Shown here in pieces: positions 1 to 7,455 of a stretch of 64,000 nt of DNA (within the stretch, counting starts at the first letter, position 1; every line of letters starts with the position of its first letter). The notes beneath the pieces are model-generated. The model ran no database searches. It saw only the letters and a program-made list of their open reading frames with translations, and was not told where the DNA came from. The translations under genes were made by a program, and so were the position numbers. This DNA comes from an uncultured Anaerolineae bacterium (lineage in GTDB: Bacteria; Chloroflexota; Anaerolineae; Aggregatilineales; Phototrophicaceae): contig CALDYP010000023.1 of NCBI GenBank assembly GCA_937944445.1, positions 147,689 to 211,688 of the forward strand. The letters run 5' to 3'.

Positions 1-1352
1 ACCTTGCGCTCGGTCTCGCGCGCCAGCTCGGCAAGGCGAGTCTCACGGTGGTTGGCCACCACCAGATATGCCCCGCGATCCTGCGCCTGCTTGATGCGCA
101 GGAACCACATCGGCACTTCTTCTTCAAGGTCGCTGGCGATCACCAGCACGGCGTCACCTTTGCCCAGCTTGCCGAGATTGGTTCCCTTGCCGACGCCGAC
201 CTGTGCAGCCAGCGCTGCGCCGGCGTGAGTCGTCCATGCGCCCAAGCGCTCGCTGCCCAGCGCCTTCGCCAGCTGCTTCAACTCCCACAGATCTTCGTTG
301 CTCGCGCCCGGGCCGGCCAGCACGGCCACATCACCTTCAGCCGCCTTGAGCGCGTTGGCCACGTCGGGCAGCGCCTCGTTCCAGACGGTGGGGCGCATCG
401 CGCCGCCGCGCCGAATCTGCGGGCTTTGCAGCCGCTCATCGCTGCGGGTGAAGTGGTGCACAAAGCGCGCCTTGTCGCTGATCCAGATCTCGTTGACGAA
501 CTCGTTTTGGCGCGGCATAACGCGCTTGATCATCGCCCGCCCGCCAAAGTCACGGTCGAGGCGCGTGCTCAGGCTGATGTTGCTGCCGGCGGCGTCGTGC
601 GGGTCGATGCTGGGGACTTCGGTCAGCTCCCACGGGCGCGCGCCAAAGCGGAAATCAGCCGTCGTGAGCGCCCCCACCGGGCAGATGTCGGTCGTGTTGC
701 CGCTGAAGTAAGTGTCAAAGCCCGGGTCGCTCTTGGTGATGATCTGCAAGCGGCGGCCCCGCTCGTGGAAGGCCAGCACGTCATCGCCCACCACCTCATC
801 TTGGAAGCGAATGCAGCGGGCGCACTGGATGCAGCGCTCTTCATCGAGGTAGATCAAATCGCCCAGCGGCACGTGCTTGTCGAGGTGCATCTTGTCGCTG
901 AAGTCCATGCGGCTGACGCCCTTGCCGTGCGCCATCGTCAGGTTCTGCAGCGGGCACTCGCCGCCTTTGTCGCAGATCGGGCAGTCCAGCGGGTGGCTCG
1001 TCAGCAGGAACTCGATCACGCTTTCACGGCCAGCCAGCACCTTCGGCGTGTTGGTGCGAACGACCATGCCATCGCTGACCAGTTGGGTGCAGGCCGTTTG
1101 CAGCTTGGGCATCCAGCGTATCTTGGGTTGGCCGTTTTCCATCACGACCTCGCCAGTGGCGCGGTCTTTTTCGATCATGCCCTGTTCCACCACGCACATG
1201 CGGCACATGCCAACTGGGGCCATCTTGGGGTGGTAGCAAAACACCGGGATGTCCGTGTCGGCGCTCCACTTGGCCGCATCCACGAGGTTTGCCCCCTGCG
1301 GCAGCATATATTCTTTGTCGTCAATAATGACTTTTACCAGCTTGTCACTCAC
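1..1352 (-). CDS. nuoG: NADH-quinone oxidoreductase subunit G (partial, 3' end beyond window)
   Basis: Iron-sulfur subunit of respiratory complex I, which passes electrons from NuoF towards NuoB. About 450 codons are visible and the frame leaves the window at position 1. The N-terminal ferredoxin-like domain has C39, C50 and C53 of a 2Fe-2S site. It is followed by the HPLDCPICDKGGECPLQ motif (His plus three Cys of a 4Fe-4S cluster), then CIQCARC and a later DICPVGAL Cys for further clusters. The remainder is the molybdopterin-oxidoreductase-like domain, which in NuoG normally carries no cofactor. The start is a GTG at 1350-1352 preceded by GGAGG. It overlaps the end of the upstream TPR gene by 8 bp, so translation is probably coupled. 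It is the last visible gene of the nuo operon. Confidence 0.93.
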   Translation of the reverse strand, partial: MSDKLVKVIIDDKEYMLPQGANLVDAAKWSADTDIPVFCYHPKMAPVGMCRMCVVEQGMIEKDRATGEVVMENGQPKIRWMPKLQTACTQLVSDGMVVRTNTPKVLAGRESVIEFLLTSHPLDCPICDKGGECPLQNLTMAHGKGVSRMDFSDKMHLDKHVPLGDLIYLDEERCIQCARCIRFQDEVVGDDVLAFHERGRRLQIITKSDPGFDTYFSGNTTDICPVGALTTADFRFGARPWELTEVPSIDPHDAAGSNISLSTRLDRDFGGRAMIKRVMPRQNEFVNEIWISDKARFVHHFTRSDERLQSPQIRRGGAMRPTVWNEALPDVANALKAAEGDVAVLAGPGASNEDLWELKQLAKALGSERLGAWTTHAGAALAAQVGVGKGTNLGKLGKGDAVLVIASDLEEEVPMWFLRIKQAQDRGAYLVVANHRETRLAELARETERK

Positions 1353-1665
1353 TGTTTGTCACCCTCCGTAAGCCCATCATCGCCCGGTCTTGCGCCACCT
1401 GCGCAATCAAACCCCACCGCGCTGTTTGCACTTCATCCTGCGCCAGCGCCAACGCCCGTTGATAGTCGGCGCTGGCAAGGTGAAATTGGCGCTGTGCTTC
1501 AAAGTACTCGCCACGCAGCAGGTAGCTGGTGGGGTTGTCCGGATATAGCTCAACGCTCATCGACAGCGCTTCTAGATCGTCGTGGCGCTCTGTTCGCCAC
1601 GGCCAGCGGCGGCGCTTGCGCGGCGCGGCTGGCCTTTCCACGGGGTCGATGTGCTCATCACTCAC
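1345..1665 (-). CDS. Small TPR-like protein embedded in the nuo operon
   Basis: A 106-residue protein between nuoF and nuoG. The N-terminus is charged and Pro/Arg-rich (residues 1-30), and the rest looks like one to two tetratricopeptide helix pairs (SYLLRGEYFEAQRQFHLASA, then DYQRALALA). There are no Cys residues, signal peptide or membrane segment, so it is not an iron-sulfur subunit. It lies 12 bp after nuoF and overlaps the nuoG start by 8 bp, so it is very probably co-translated with complex I genes. An assembly or regulatory role for the peripheral arm is inferred only from position. No standard complex I subunit matches it. Confidence 0.7.
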   Translation of the reverse strand: MSDEHIDPVERPAAPRKRRRWPWRTERHDDLEALSMSVELYPDNPTSYLLRGEYFEAQRQFHLASADYQRALALAQDEVQTARWGLIAQVAQDRAMMGLRRVTNSE

Positions 1666-1677
1666 GCTTCAAAAACC

Positions 1678-2982
1678 TTAATCACCCGCCATCGGCAGCG
1701 GCTTGCTGACCGCTTTCTTGCCGCTGACGTGCTTTTTGAAGTCCTCAGGAAAGTGCTTGATCGTGTGGATGATCGGGTTGGCGGCGAACTCACCCAGCGC
1801 GCACAGCGTGATGCCCGCCATGTTCTTCGCCACGTTCTCGATCAGCACGACGTCCTTCTCTGTGCCTTCCCCTGCCATGATGCGATCAAGCACCTTGTCC
1901 AGCCAGTACGTGCCCTCGCGGCAGGGCGTGCACTTGCCGCAGCTCTCGTGCTTGAAGAACTTCGTCACCTTGCTGGCGACCCATGTGATGTCCGTGCGGT
2001 CGTCCATCACGATGAGCGAGGCCGAGCCGATGATCGTGCCGAGCTTAGCGGTGTGCTCGTAGCTCATCGGGGTGTTCATCACCTCGTCGTTGAGGTGCAC
2101 AATCGGCCCCGAGCCGCCTGAGGGCAGCAGCGCCTTGAACGGATGCGCCTCGTCCAGCGGCCCGCCGCAGATCTCGTTCAGCAGGTCGCCAAAGGTCGCG
2201 CTGAAGGGCAGTTCATACACGCCCGGACGCTTCACATGGCCGCTGACGCAGTACAGCTTCGTGCCGGCGCTCTGTTCTGTGCCGATAGCCTTGTAGGCCG
2301 CGCCGCCATGCTGGAGAATCCACGGCACGTTGGCGATGGTCTCGACGTTGTTCACCACGGTCGGCTCGCTGTAGAGGCCGCCGCCTTTGTTAGCCGGGAA
2401 GGGCGGGCGCACGCGCGGCTGGCCGAGCTTGCCCTCCAAGCTGTTGAGCAGCGCCGTCTCTTCGCCGCAGATGTACGCGCCCGCGCCGAGGTGCGTGTAA
2501 ATCTCGATGTCATAGCCGCTGCCGAGGATGTCCTTGCCGACGAGGTTGCGCTTGCGCATCTCCTCGATGCAGGCGTCCAGCAGGTTAGCCACTTCCAGAT
2601 ATTCCCCGCGCAGATAGATGTAGGCCGTCTTCGCGCCGATGGCATACGCGGCGATCAAACAGCCCTCCAAGAACTGGTAGGGGTTCTTCTCCATGATGAG
2701 GCGGTCTTTGAACGTCCCCGTCTCAGATTCGTCCGCGTTCAGCACCAGATACTTCACCGGCTCGTTGACCGGGATGAAGCTCCACTTGACGCCCGTCGGG
2801 AAGCCTGCGCCGCCGCGCCCGCGCAGCCCGCTGGCCTTGACCTCGTCGATCACCTGCGCCGGGGTCATGCTCAGGGCTTTCTTCAGCCCCACCCAGCCAT
2901 CGTGCGCGCCGTATTCCTCGATGTCCGTGAAATCGGCGTTTACGTCCCTATACCGTAGAAGAATGCGCTTCGTCTCTGTCAT
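1678..2982 (-). CDS. nuoF: NADH-quinone oxidoreductase subunit F
   Basis: The 51-kDa flavoprotein subunit of complex I, which binds NADH and FMN and holds cluster N3. About 434 residues. The glycine-rich nucleotide and FMN site GLRGRGGAGFPTG lies near residue 52. ESCGKCTPCREG plus a later LCALGEF Cys give the four 4Fe-4S ligands. I chose the ATG at 2982, which has a GAGGG Shine-Dalgarno. A longer TTG-initiated form would begin at 3006 and overlap nuoE. It sits between nuoE and the small TPR gene in the same operon. Confidence 0.95.
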   Translation of the reverse strand: MTETKRILLRYRDVNADFTDIEEYGAHDGWVGLKKALSMTPAQVIDEVKASGLRGRGGAGFPTGVKWSFIPVNEPVKYLVLNADESETGTFKDRLIMEKNPYQFLEGCLIAAYAIGAKTAYIYLRGEYLEVANLLDACIEEMRKRNLVGKDILGSGYDIEIYTHLGAGAYICGEETALLNSLEGKLGQPRVRPPFPANKGGGLYSEPTVVNNVETIANVPWILQHGGAAYKAIGTEQSAGTKLYCVSGHVKRPGVYELPFSATFGDLLNEICGGPLDEAHPFKALLPSGGSGPIVHLNDEVMNTPMSYEHTAKLGTIIGSASLIVMDDRTDITWVASKVTKFFKHESCGKCTPCREGTYWLDKVLDRIMAGEGTEKDVVLIENVAKNMAGITLCALGEFAANPIIHTIKHFPEDFKKHVSGKKAVSKPLPMAGD

Positions 2983-2998
2983 ACCAATACACCCTCGC

Positions 2999-3556
2999 TC
3001 ACTCAAACGTCTTCAAATGCTCGTTGACAAGGTTACGCCATTCTGCAATCAGCGCCTGCAAATCGGCGTCGCCGCTGCGGGCTTTCTCGATGAAGAGGCG
3101 CATATCGTCCATCGTCAGGCCGCCCGGCTTCTCCACCATGTGGAAGTTACACTGCAACATCGGCGCGCGGTCGCACGCCCCCAAGCACATCACATGCTCA
3201 GCGGTGAACATCCCGTCCTCGGTCGTGCCCCCCTCTTCAATGTGCAGCTCGTGCAGCAGCTCATGGTGGAACTCGTCGGCCCCGCGCAGCGCGCAGGCCA
3301 GATCAGTGCAGACTTGCAGCCAGTACTTGCCTTTGGGCTTCTCACTGTACATCGTGTAGAAACCGGCGATACTACGCACCTGCGTCGGGTCAATCTCGAT
3401 GATCTGTGCCACTTCGTTGACCGCGTCGTCGTTCACCCAGCCGTATTCCTCTTGCGCGATGTACAGCAGCGGCATCACCGCCGAGCGCTTGTCGGGATAT
3501 TTGCTGAGGTGCAGTGCGATGCGATCAGCGTATTTCGGGTTGCCAATGATAGCCAT
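2999..3556 (-). CDS. nuoE: NADH-quinone oxidoreductase subunit E
   Basis: The 24-kDa thioredoxin-fold 2Fe-2S subunit of complex I, partner of NuoF in the NADH-oxidising module. The ligands are visible as C-x4-C in VCTDLACALRG and C-x3-C in CLGACDRAP. The start is the ATG at 3556 (MAIIGNPKY), preceded by AGGAGA. The longer open frame to 3601 would run back into nuoD. At 185 residues it is slightly longer than the usual 160-170 because of the C-terminal tail. Confidence 0.94.
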   Translation of the reverse strand: MAIIGNPKYADRIALHLSKYPDKRSAVMPLLYIAQEEYGWVNDDAVNEVAQIIEIDPTQVRSIAGFYTMYSEKPKGKYWLQVCTDLACALRGADEFHHELLHELHIEEGGTTEDGMFTAEHVMCLGACDRAPMLQCNFHMVEKPGGLTMDDMRLFIEKARSGDADLQALIAEWRNLVNEHLKTFE

Positions 3557-3569
3557 ATTCTCTCCTGTC

Positions 3570-4829
3570 CTAGCGATCGCAGTCGCCCAACACGATGTCA
3601 ACGCTGCCGATAATCGCGATCAAATCGGCGATCATGTGCCCCTCAGCCAGCGTCGGGATGGCCGCGATGTGCATGAAAGACGGCGTCTTGAAGTGGACGC
3701 GGCGCGGCTTGTTGCCGCCCGTCCCGTGCAGATAGCAGCCCAACTCACCCCGCGGCGATTCGACTGAGACGTACACCTCTTCATCCGGCGCGTCAAAGCC
3801 ATACGTCCACAGCTTGAAATGGTGGATGACCGCCTCCATGCTGCGGCCTAGCTCGCTGCGCGGCGGGAACACATACTTACGGTTGTTGCTGCGGAACTCG
3901 CCCTTAGGCGTCAGACGTTTGAGGCCCTGCTGAATGATCTTGACGCTCTCGCGCAGCTCTTGCAAGCGGCACATGAAGCGGTCGTACACGTCGCCATGCT
4001 CGCCCAGCGGCACGTCAAAATCGTAGGTTTCGTAGCCGCTGTACGGCTCAGCCTTGCGGATGTCCCAATTGACGCCGCTGCCGCGCAGCGAGGGGCCGGT
4101 CACGCCCAGCGCCAGCGCCATATCTGGCTCTAACACGCCCACGCCAAAGGTGCGATCCTTCCAGATCGGGTTGTTGACCAAGAGCGCCTCGTAGTCGTCG
4201 ATCTTGGCGGGGAAATACTCGATGAAGCGCTTCACCTCTGGGATGAAGTCAGCGGGGATGTCGCGCCAGACGCCCCCCGGGCGGAAGTAGCTGCCCATCA
4301 TGCGCTGGCCGCTGATCATCTCGAAGATGCGCAGCACGTACTCACGCTCGCGGAAGCAGTACAGAAAGACGCTCATCGCGCCCATGTCCAGCGCCTGCGT
4401 CCCCAACCACACCATGTGGCTGGCGATGCGCGACAGCTCTAAGCAAATCACGCGGATGATCTGGGCGCGCTCTGGCACATCCAGTTCCACCAGCTTCTCG
4501 ATGGCCATGCAGAAGGCCATGTTGTTGCTCATCGGCGAGAGGTAGTCCATGCGATCCGTGAGCGGCACGCCCTTCTCGTAGGACTTATCCTCAATGCTCT
4601 TCTCAATGCCGGTGTGCAAGAAGCCCACGTCGGGCAGCACGGTCACGATCTCTTCGCCGTCTAGCTCTAACAGCAGGCGCAGCACGCCGTGCGTGCTGGG
4701 GTGGTGCGGCCCCATGTTGAGCAGCATCGTCTCACCGCTCAGGGCGCGGTCGCTCACAAGGCCACGCAGCTGCTCAACGCTGCCTTCCCACGTTGCCTTT
4801 GTTGCCAGTTCGTTCGGGTTCGCTGCCAT
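3570..4829 (-). CDS. nuoD: NADH-quinone oxidoreductase subunit D
   Basis: The 49-kDa subunit of the complex I hydrophilic arm. With NuoB it forms the quinone-binding pocket, and it descends from the [NiFe]-hydrogenase large subunit. About 419 residues, full length. Hallmarks include LNMGPHHPSTHGVLRLLLEL near the N-terminus, the GFLHTGIEKSIE stretch, RGELGCYLHG and a C-terminal GSVDIVLGDCDR. The chosen start is the ATG at 4829 with GGAG 11 bases upstream. A TTG three codons earlier is badly spaced from that site. Confidence 0.96.
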   Translation of the reverse strand: MAANPNELATKATWEGSVEQLRGLVSDRALSGETMLLNMGPHHPSTHGVLRLLLELDGEEIVTVLPDVGFLHTGIEKSIEDKSYEKGVPLTDRMDYLSPMSNNMAFCMAIEKLVELDVPERAQIIRVICLELSRIASHMVWLGTQALDMGAMSVFLYCFREREYVLRIFEMISGQRMMGSYFRPGGVWRDIPADFIPEVKRFIEYFPAKIDDYEALLVNNPIWKDRTFGVGVLEPDMALALGVTGPSLRGSGVNWDIRKAEPYSGYETYDFDVPLGEHGDVYDRFMCRLQELRESVKIIQQGLKRLTPKGEFRSNNRKYVFPPRSELGRSMEAVIHHFKLWTYGFDAPDEEVYVSVESPRGELGCYLHGTGGNKPRRVHFKTPSFMHIAAIPTLAEGHMIADLIAIIGSVDIVLGDCDR

Positions 4830-4846
4830 AGATTCCAATACTCCGC

Positions 4847-5383
4847 TTACTTTTGGGCGAACGGTTTGTACTTCATGATTTCTTCCGCGTTAAAAGAGAA
4901 CTGGACAACTTCCTTGCCCAGCGGGTAATCGCGGCGATGCGGGTGGCCATCCCAATCCTCCGGCATGAGCAGGCGGCGCGGGTCAGGGTGACCCTCAAAC
5001 GTGATGCCCATCATGTCGATGATTTCGCGCTCCAGCCAGTTCGCGGCTGGCCAGACGCTGGTGATGCTCGGCACGACTGGCTCTTCCTCCGGTAGGTAGA
5101 CTTTCACGCGCAGGCGGCGGTTGTAGAGCATCGAGTAGATGTGATAGGCCACGCCAAAGCGTTCCGGATGGTGCGTGTCTGGGTAGTAATCAACCGCGCT
5201 GATGTCTGACAAGAAGTTGTAGACGAGGCCGGTCGTGTTGCGCAGGTGCAGCATCACATCGACGATGCGGCTCGGCTCAACGACGACAGTCGTTTCCTTG
5301 CGGAACACCTTCACATCGAGGATGGCGTCCCCCAGCGCAGCCTTGAGGCTCTCAACGGGGTCAATTGCAGGTGGAATGTGCAT
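4847..5383 (-). CDS. nuoC: NADH-quinone oxidoreductase subunit C
   Basis: The 30-kDa subunit of complex I, a structural protein of the hydrophilic arm next to NuoD. It carries the signature [20 protein letters not shown] followed by the [19 protein letters not shown] region, close to the family consensus. About 178 residues from the ATG at 5383 (MHIPPAID), which is preceded by a GGAAGAG site. The extra 16 codons of the longer frame look non-coding and would approach nuoB. Separate nuoC and nuoD genes are kept here, not the fused NuoCD of enterobacteria. Confidence 0.94.
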   Translation of the reverse strand: MHIPPAIDPVESLKAALGDAILDVKVFRKETTVVVEPSRIVDVMLHLRNTTGLVYNFLSDISAVDYYPDTHHPERFGVAYHIYSMLYNRRLRVKVYLPEEEPVVPSITSVWPAANWLEREIIDMMGITFEGHPDPRRLLMPEDWDGHPHRRDYPLGKEVVQFSFNAEEIMKYKPFAQK

Positions 5384-5442
5384 AGAAGTCTCTTCCCAAC
5401 TCAAGCAGCGCAGGGGCAGCACTGCCCCCACGCGCGGTCAAT

Positions 5443-5928
5443 CTAGCTCGCCCACTGGCTGATGCGCTCGCCCTTGATCTTCTCGTGCAGCGTCAAGATG
5501 CCGTGGATGAGCTGCTCGGGGCGCGGGGGGCAGCCAGCCACGTATACATCGACGGGGATAATCTCATCGACACCCTGCACGATCGCGTAGTTGTTGTACA
5601 CCCCGCCGCACGACGCGCAGTCCCCCATCGAGATCACCCACTTGGGGTCAGCCATTTGGTCGTATAACTGGCGCACGACTGGGGCCATCTTGCGCGTCAA
5701 ACGGCCTGCCACGATCATCAGGTCAGACTGGCGCGGGCTGGCGCGGTTGAGTTCCATGCCGAAGCGCGACAGATCGTAGTCAGAAGCCTGCGTCGACATC
5801 ATCTCAATGGCGCAGCAGGCCAAGCCGAACAACAGCGGCCACATCGCACCAGTACGACCCCAGTTGACTGCTGTCTCCACCGTCGTTGTGACAACGCCTA
5901 AATTACCGAGTTTAGCGCTTAGTCCCAT
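5443..5928 (-). CDS. nuoB: NADH-quinone oxidoreductase subunit B
   Basis: The PSST-type subunit of complex I carrying 4Fe-4S cluster N2, the direct electron donor to quinone. The cluster ligands are visible: the tandem Cys in LACCAIEMM, the Cys in GDCASCGG and the Cys in [10 protein letters not shown]. 161 residues from the ATG at 5928, which is preceded by AAGGGG. This start overlaps the nuoA stop by 10 bp. A more distal ATG at 5949 would lie deeper inside nuoA and has a worse ribosome site. Confidence 0.96.
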   Translation of the reverse strand: MGLSAKLGNLGVVTTTVETAVNWGRTGAMWPLLFGLACCAIEMMSTQASDYDLSRFGMELNRASPRQSDLMIVAGRLTRKMAPVVRQLYDQMADPKWVISMGDCASCGGVYNNYAIVQGVDEIIPVDVYVAGCPPRPEQLIHGILTLHEKIKGERISQWAS

Positions 5929-6284
5929 TCCAATGCCCCTTTCTTCCATTCATAGATGAACCCTACTACCAAAATCAACGTGAACACACCCATAACGAGC
6001 AGGCCATACACCCCCAACTGGCGCATGACAACCGCCCACGGCATAAAATAGATCACTTCAATGTCAAAAATGATAAACAGAACTGCTACCAAGTAGAACT
6101 TGACTGGCACACGCCGCGCCCCCGGGCCAATCGGCTTCATGCCGCTCTCGTAGGGCGCGTTCTTGCGGAAGCTGGGCCGATGCGGCCCGAAGATACGGCT
6201 CAAAAACAGGATGAGCACGGACAGCAGCACCGCGATCACGATCATCACTGCAATGGGGCCGAACTCCGACAAAGTCGATGGCAT
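5919..6284 (-). CDS. nuoA: NADH-quinone oxidoreductase subunit A
   Basis: Small membrane subunit of complex I, first gene of the operon. Three hydrophobic helices are visible. The hydrophilic loop carries the typical [15 protein letters not shown] sequence between helices 1 and 2. The ATG at 6284 (MPSTLSEFG) has GGAG six bases upstream and gives 121 residues, the normal length. The ATG at 6305 has no ribosome site. A candidate promoter lies about 45-70 bp upstream of this start. Confidence 0.93.
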   Translation of the reverse strand: MPSTLSEFGPIAVMIVIAVLLSVLILFLSRIFGPHRPSFRKNAPYESGMKPIGPGARRVPVKFYLVAVLFIIFDIEVIYFMPWAVVMRQLGVYGLLVMGVFTLILVVGFIYEWKKGALEWD

Positions 6285-6327
6285 AACAAACTCCGTTTGT
6301 GACATTTGGAGCAAACAAGTTGTTCAC

Positions 6328-6356
6328 AGATTAGCACATTGATTGTAGCGCGTCAA
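6328..6356 (-). promoter_or_regulatory. Candidate sigma-70 promoter of the nuo operon
   Basis: On the minus strand TTGACG (6351-6356) is followed after 17 bases by TAATCT (6328-6333), close to the housekeeping consensus. A transcript from here would have a leader of roughly 35-40 bases before the nuoA ATG at 6284. Sequence inspection only. Confidence 0.5.
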
Positions 6357-6465
6357 GCAAGGCCTGACCACGACAAAAATCAAATTTCTCATCTGTTTCA
6401 ACTTAATTCTACCGCAGGTTAAATTAACTGCCGCAGACTTTAATTGTCCTGTAATGGGCAGGGAG

Positions 6466-7434
6466 CTAACGAATCCGCAGGCGCATCAGCTCTAAATCCT
6501 GAAAGCCCAGCGCGGCGTAAAAGGCGCGCGCTTGATCGTTGGCGCGCGCTTTGTTCACCCACAGCGTGTCGAGGCGCAGCTCGTCGGCGCGCTTCATGAT
6601 ACCTTTGAGCATGGCCGCCCCCACCCCGCGCCGTTGGAACGTAGGCAGCACCGCCATCCCGTTGATGAGGCCCGCGCTCTCCACCAGCCCGCGCACAATC
6701 GACAAGCTGACGCAGCCCACGATCAAGGGGGACACCTCCGGCATAATCGCCACGTAGACCTCCACGGTGTCGCCCTCTAAGATACGCCAACGCACTCGCT
6801 GCCAGTCCTCCGCGCTAAGCTGCCGATTCGACGGGATCAACTCCAACAGCGCCTGCACCTCGTCAAGGTCAGGCTCAGTGGCTAGGCGCATCTGCACCTC
6901 AGCGCGCAGCGGCGTGTGGGCAGCGCGCGGCAGGCCACGCTGCTCCAACCACTGGGCGATCATCTCGCGGTGGGTGCGAAAAGGCAGCGCAGGCAGCTCG
7001 GACGGCTGAAACACGCGGACATCGCTCGCGTCGTCGCCTGCGGCCAAAGTTCCCCCCACCGGGCGTGCCCGATAGAAGATCATGATCCCGCTGACCGGCG
7101 GGCCTTCAGGGAACGAGTTGATCGCCGCCAGCTCCACAATTTCGACACGCAGGCCCGTTTCCTCCGCCGCTTCACGGATGGCGGCCTCTTCGGCGCTTTC
7201 GTCCGCCTCCACAAAGCCGCTCGGCAGCGCCCATTCGCCCTTGTGCGGGTCGTGGCCACGTTGCACCAGCACAACGCCCCCGTCCATCTCGATGAGGATG
7301 CCCACGCCGGGCACAGGGTTCACAAAGTGGACGTAGCCGCAGTTGTCGCAGGCTGGGCGCAGACGTCCACCCTCCACCCGCTGAGCAAGGCGAGTGCCAC
7401 AGATGGGGCAGAAGATCGGGTTACGCGGCGGCAT
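6466..7434 (-). CDS. Zinc-ribbon Nudix hydrolase fused to a GNAT acetyltransferase
   Basis: A 322-residue two-enzyme fusion. Residues 1-35 form a zinc ribbon (C9, C12, C29, C32) as in NADH pyrophosphatase-like and other Nudix proteins. Residues 40-160 are a Nudix domain with the complete box GFVEADESAEEAAIREAAEE followed by TGL. Residues 165-322 are a GNAT domain with the acetyl-CoA loop FQRRGVGAAML and the C-terminal AFYAALGFQ element. The Nudix part should cleave a nucleoside-diphosphate-linked compound and the GNAT part should acetylate an unknown acceptor. It lies about 20 bp downstream of the Usp-GpgS gene and may be co-transcribed with it. Confidence 0.85.
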   Translation of the reverse strand: MPPRNPIFCPICGTRLAQRVEGGRLRPACDNCGYVHFVNPVPGVGILIEMDGGVVLVQRGHDPHKGEWALPSGFVEADESAEEAAIREAAEETGLRVEIVELAAINSFPEGPPVSGIMIFYRARPVGGTLAAGDDASDVRVFQPSELPALPFRTHREMIAQWLEQRGLPRAAHTPLRAEVQMRLATEPDLDEVQALLELIPSNRQLSAEDWQRVRWRILEGDTVEVYVAIMPEVSPLIVGCVSLSIVRGLVESAGLINGMAVLPTFQRRGVGAAMLKGIMKRADELRLDTLWVNKARANDQARAFYAALGFQDLELMRLRIR

Positions 7435-7455
7435 ACCTCAGCCTTGTCGTTCGCT

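Noticed and set aside
48..1709. A 553-codon plus-strand open frame covering nuoG and the TPR gene
   Set aside because: The minus strand carries unmistakable NuoG iron-sulfur motifs over the same bases. The plus frame is low-complexity Ala/His/Leu/Val protein typical of antisense reading of GC-rich genes.
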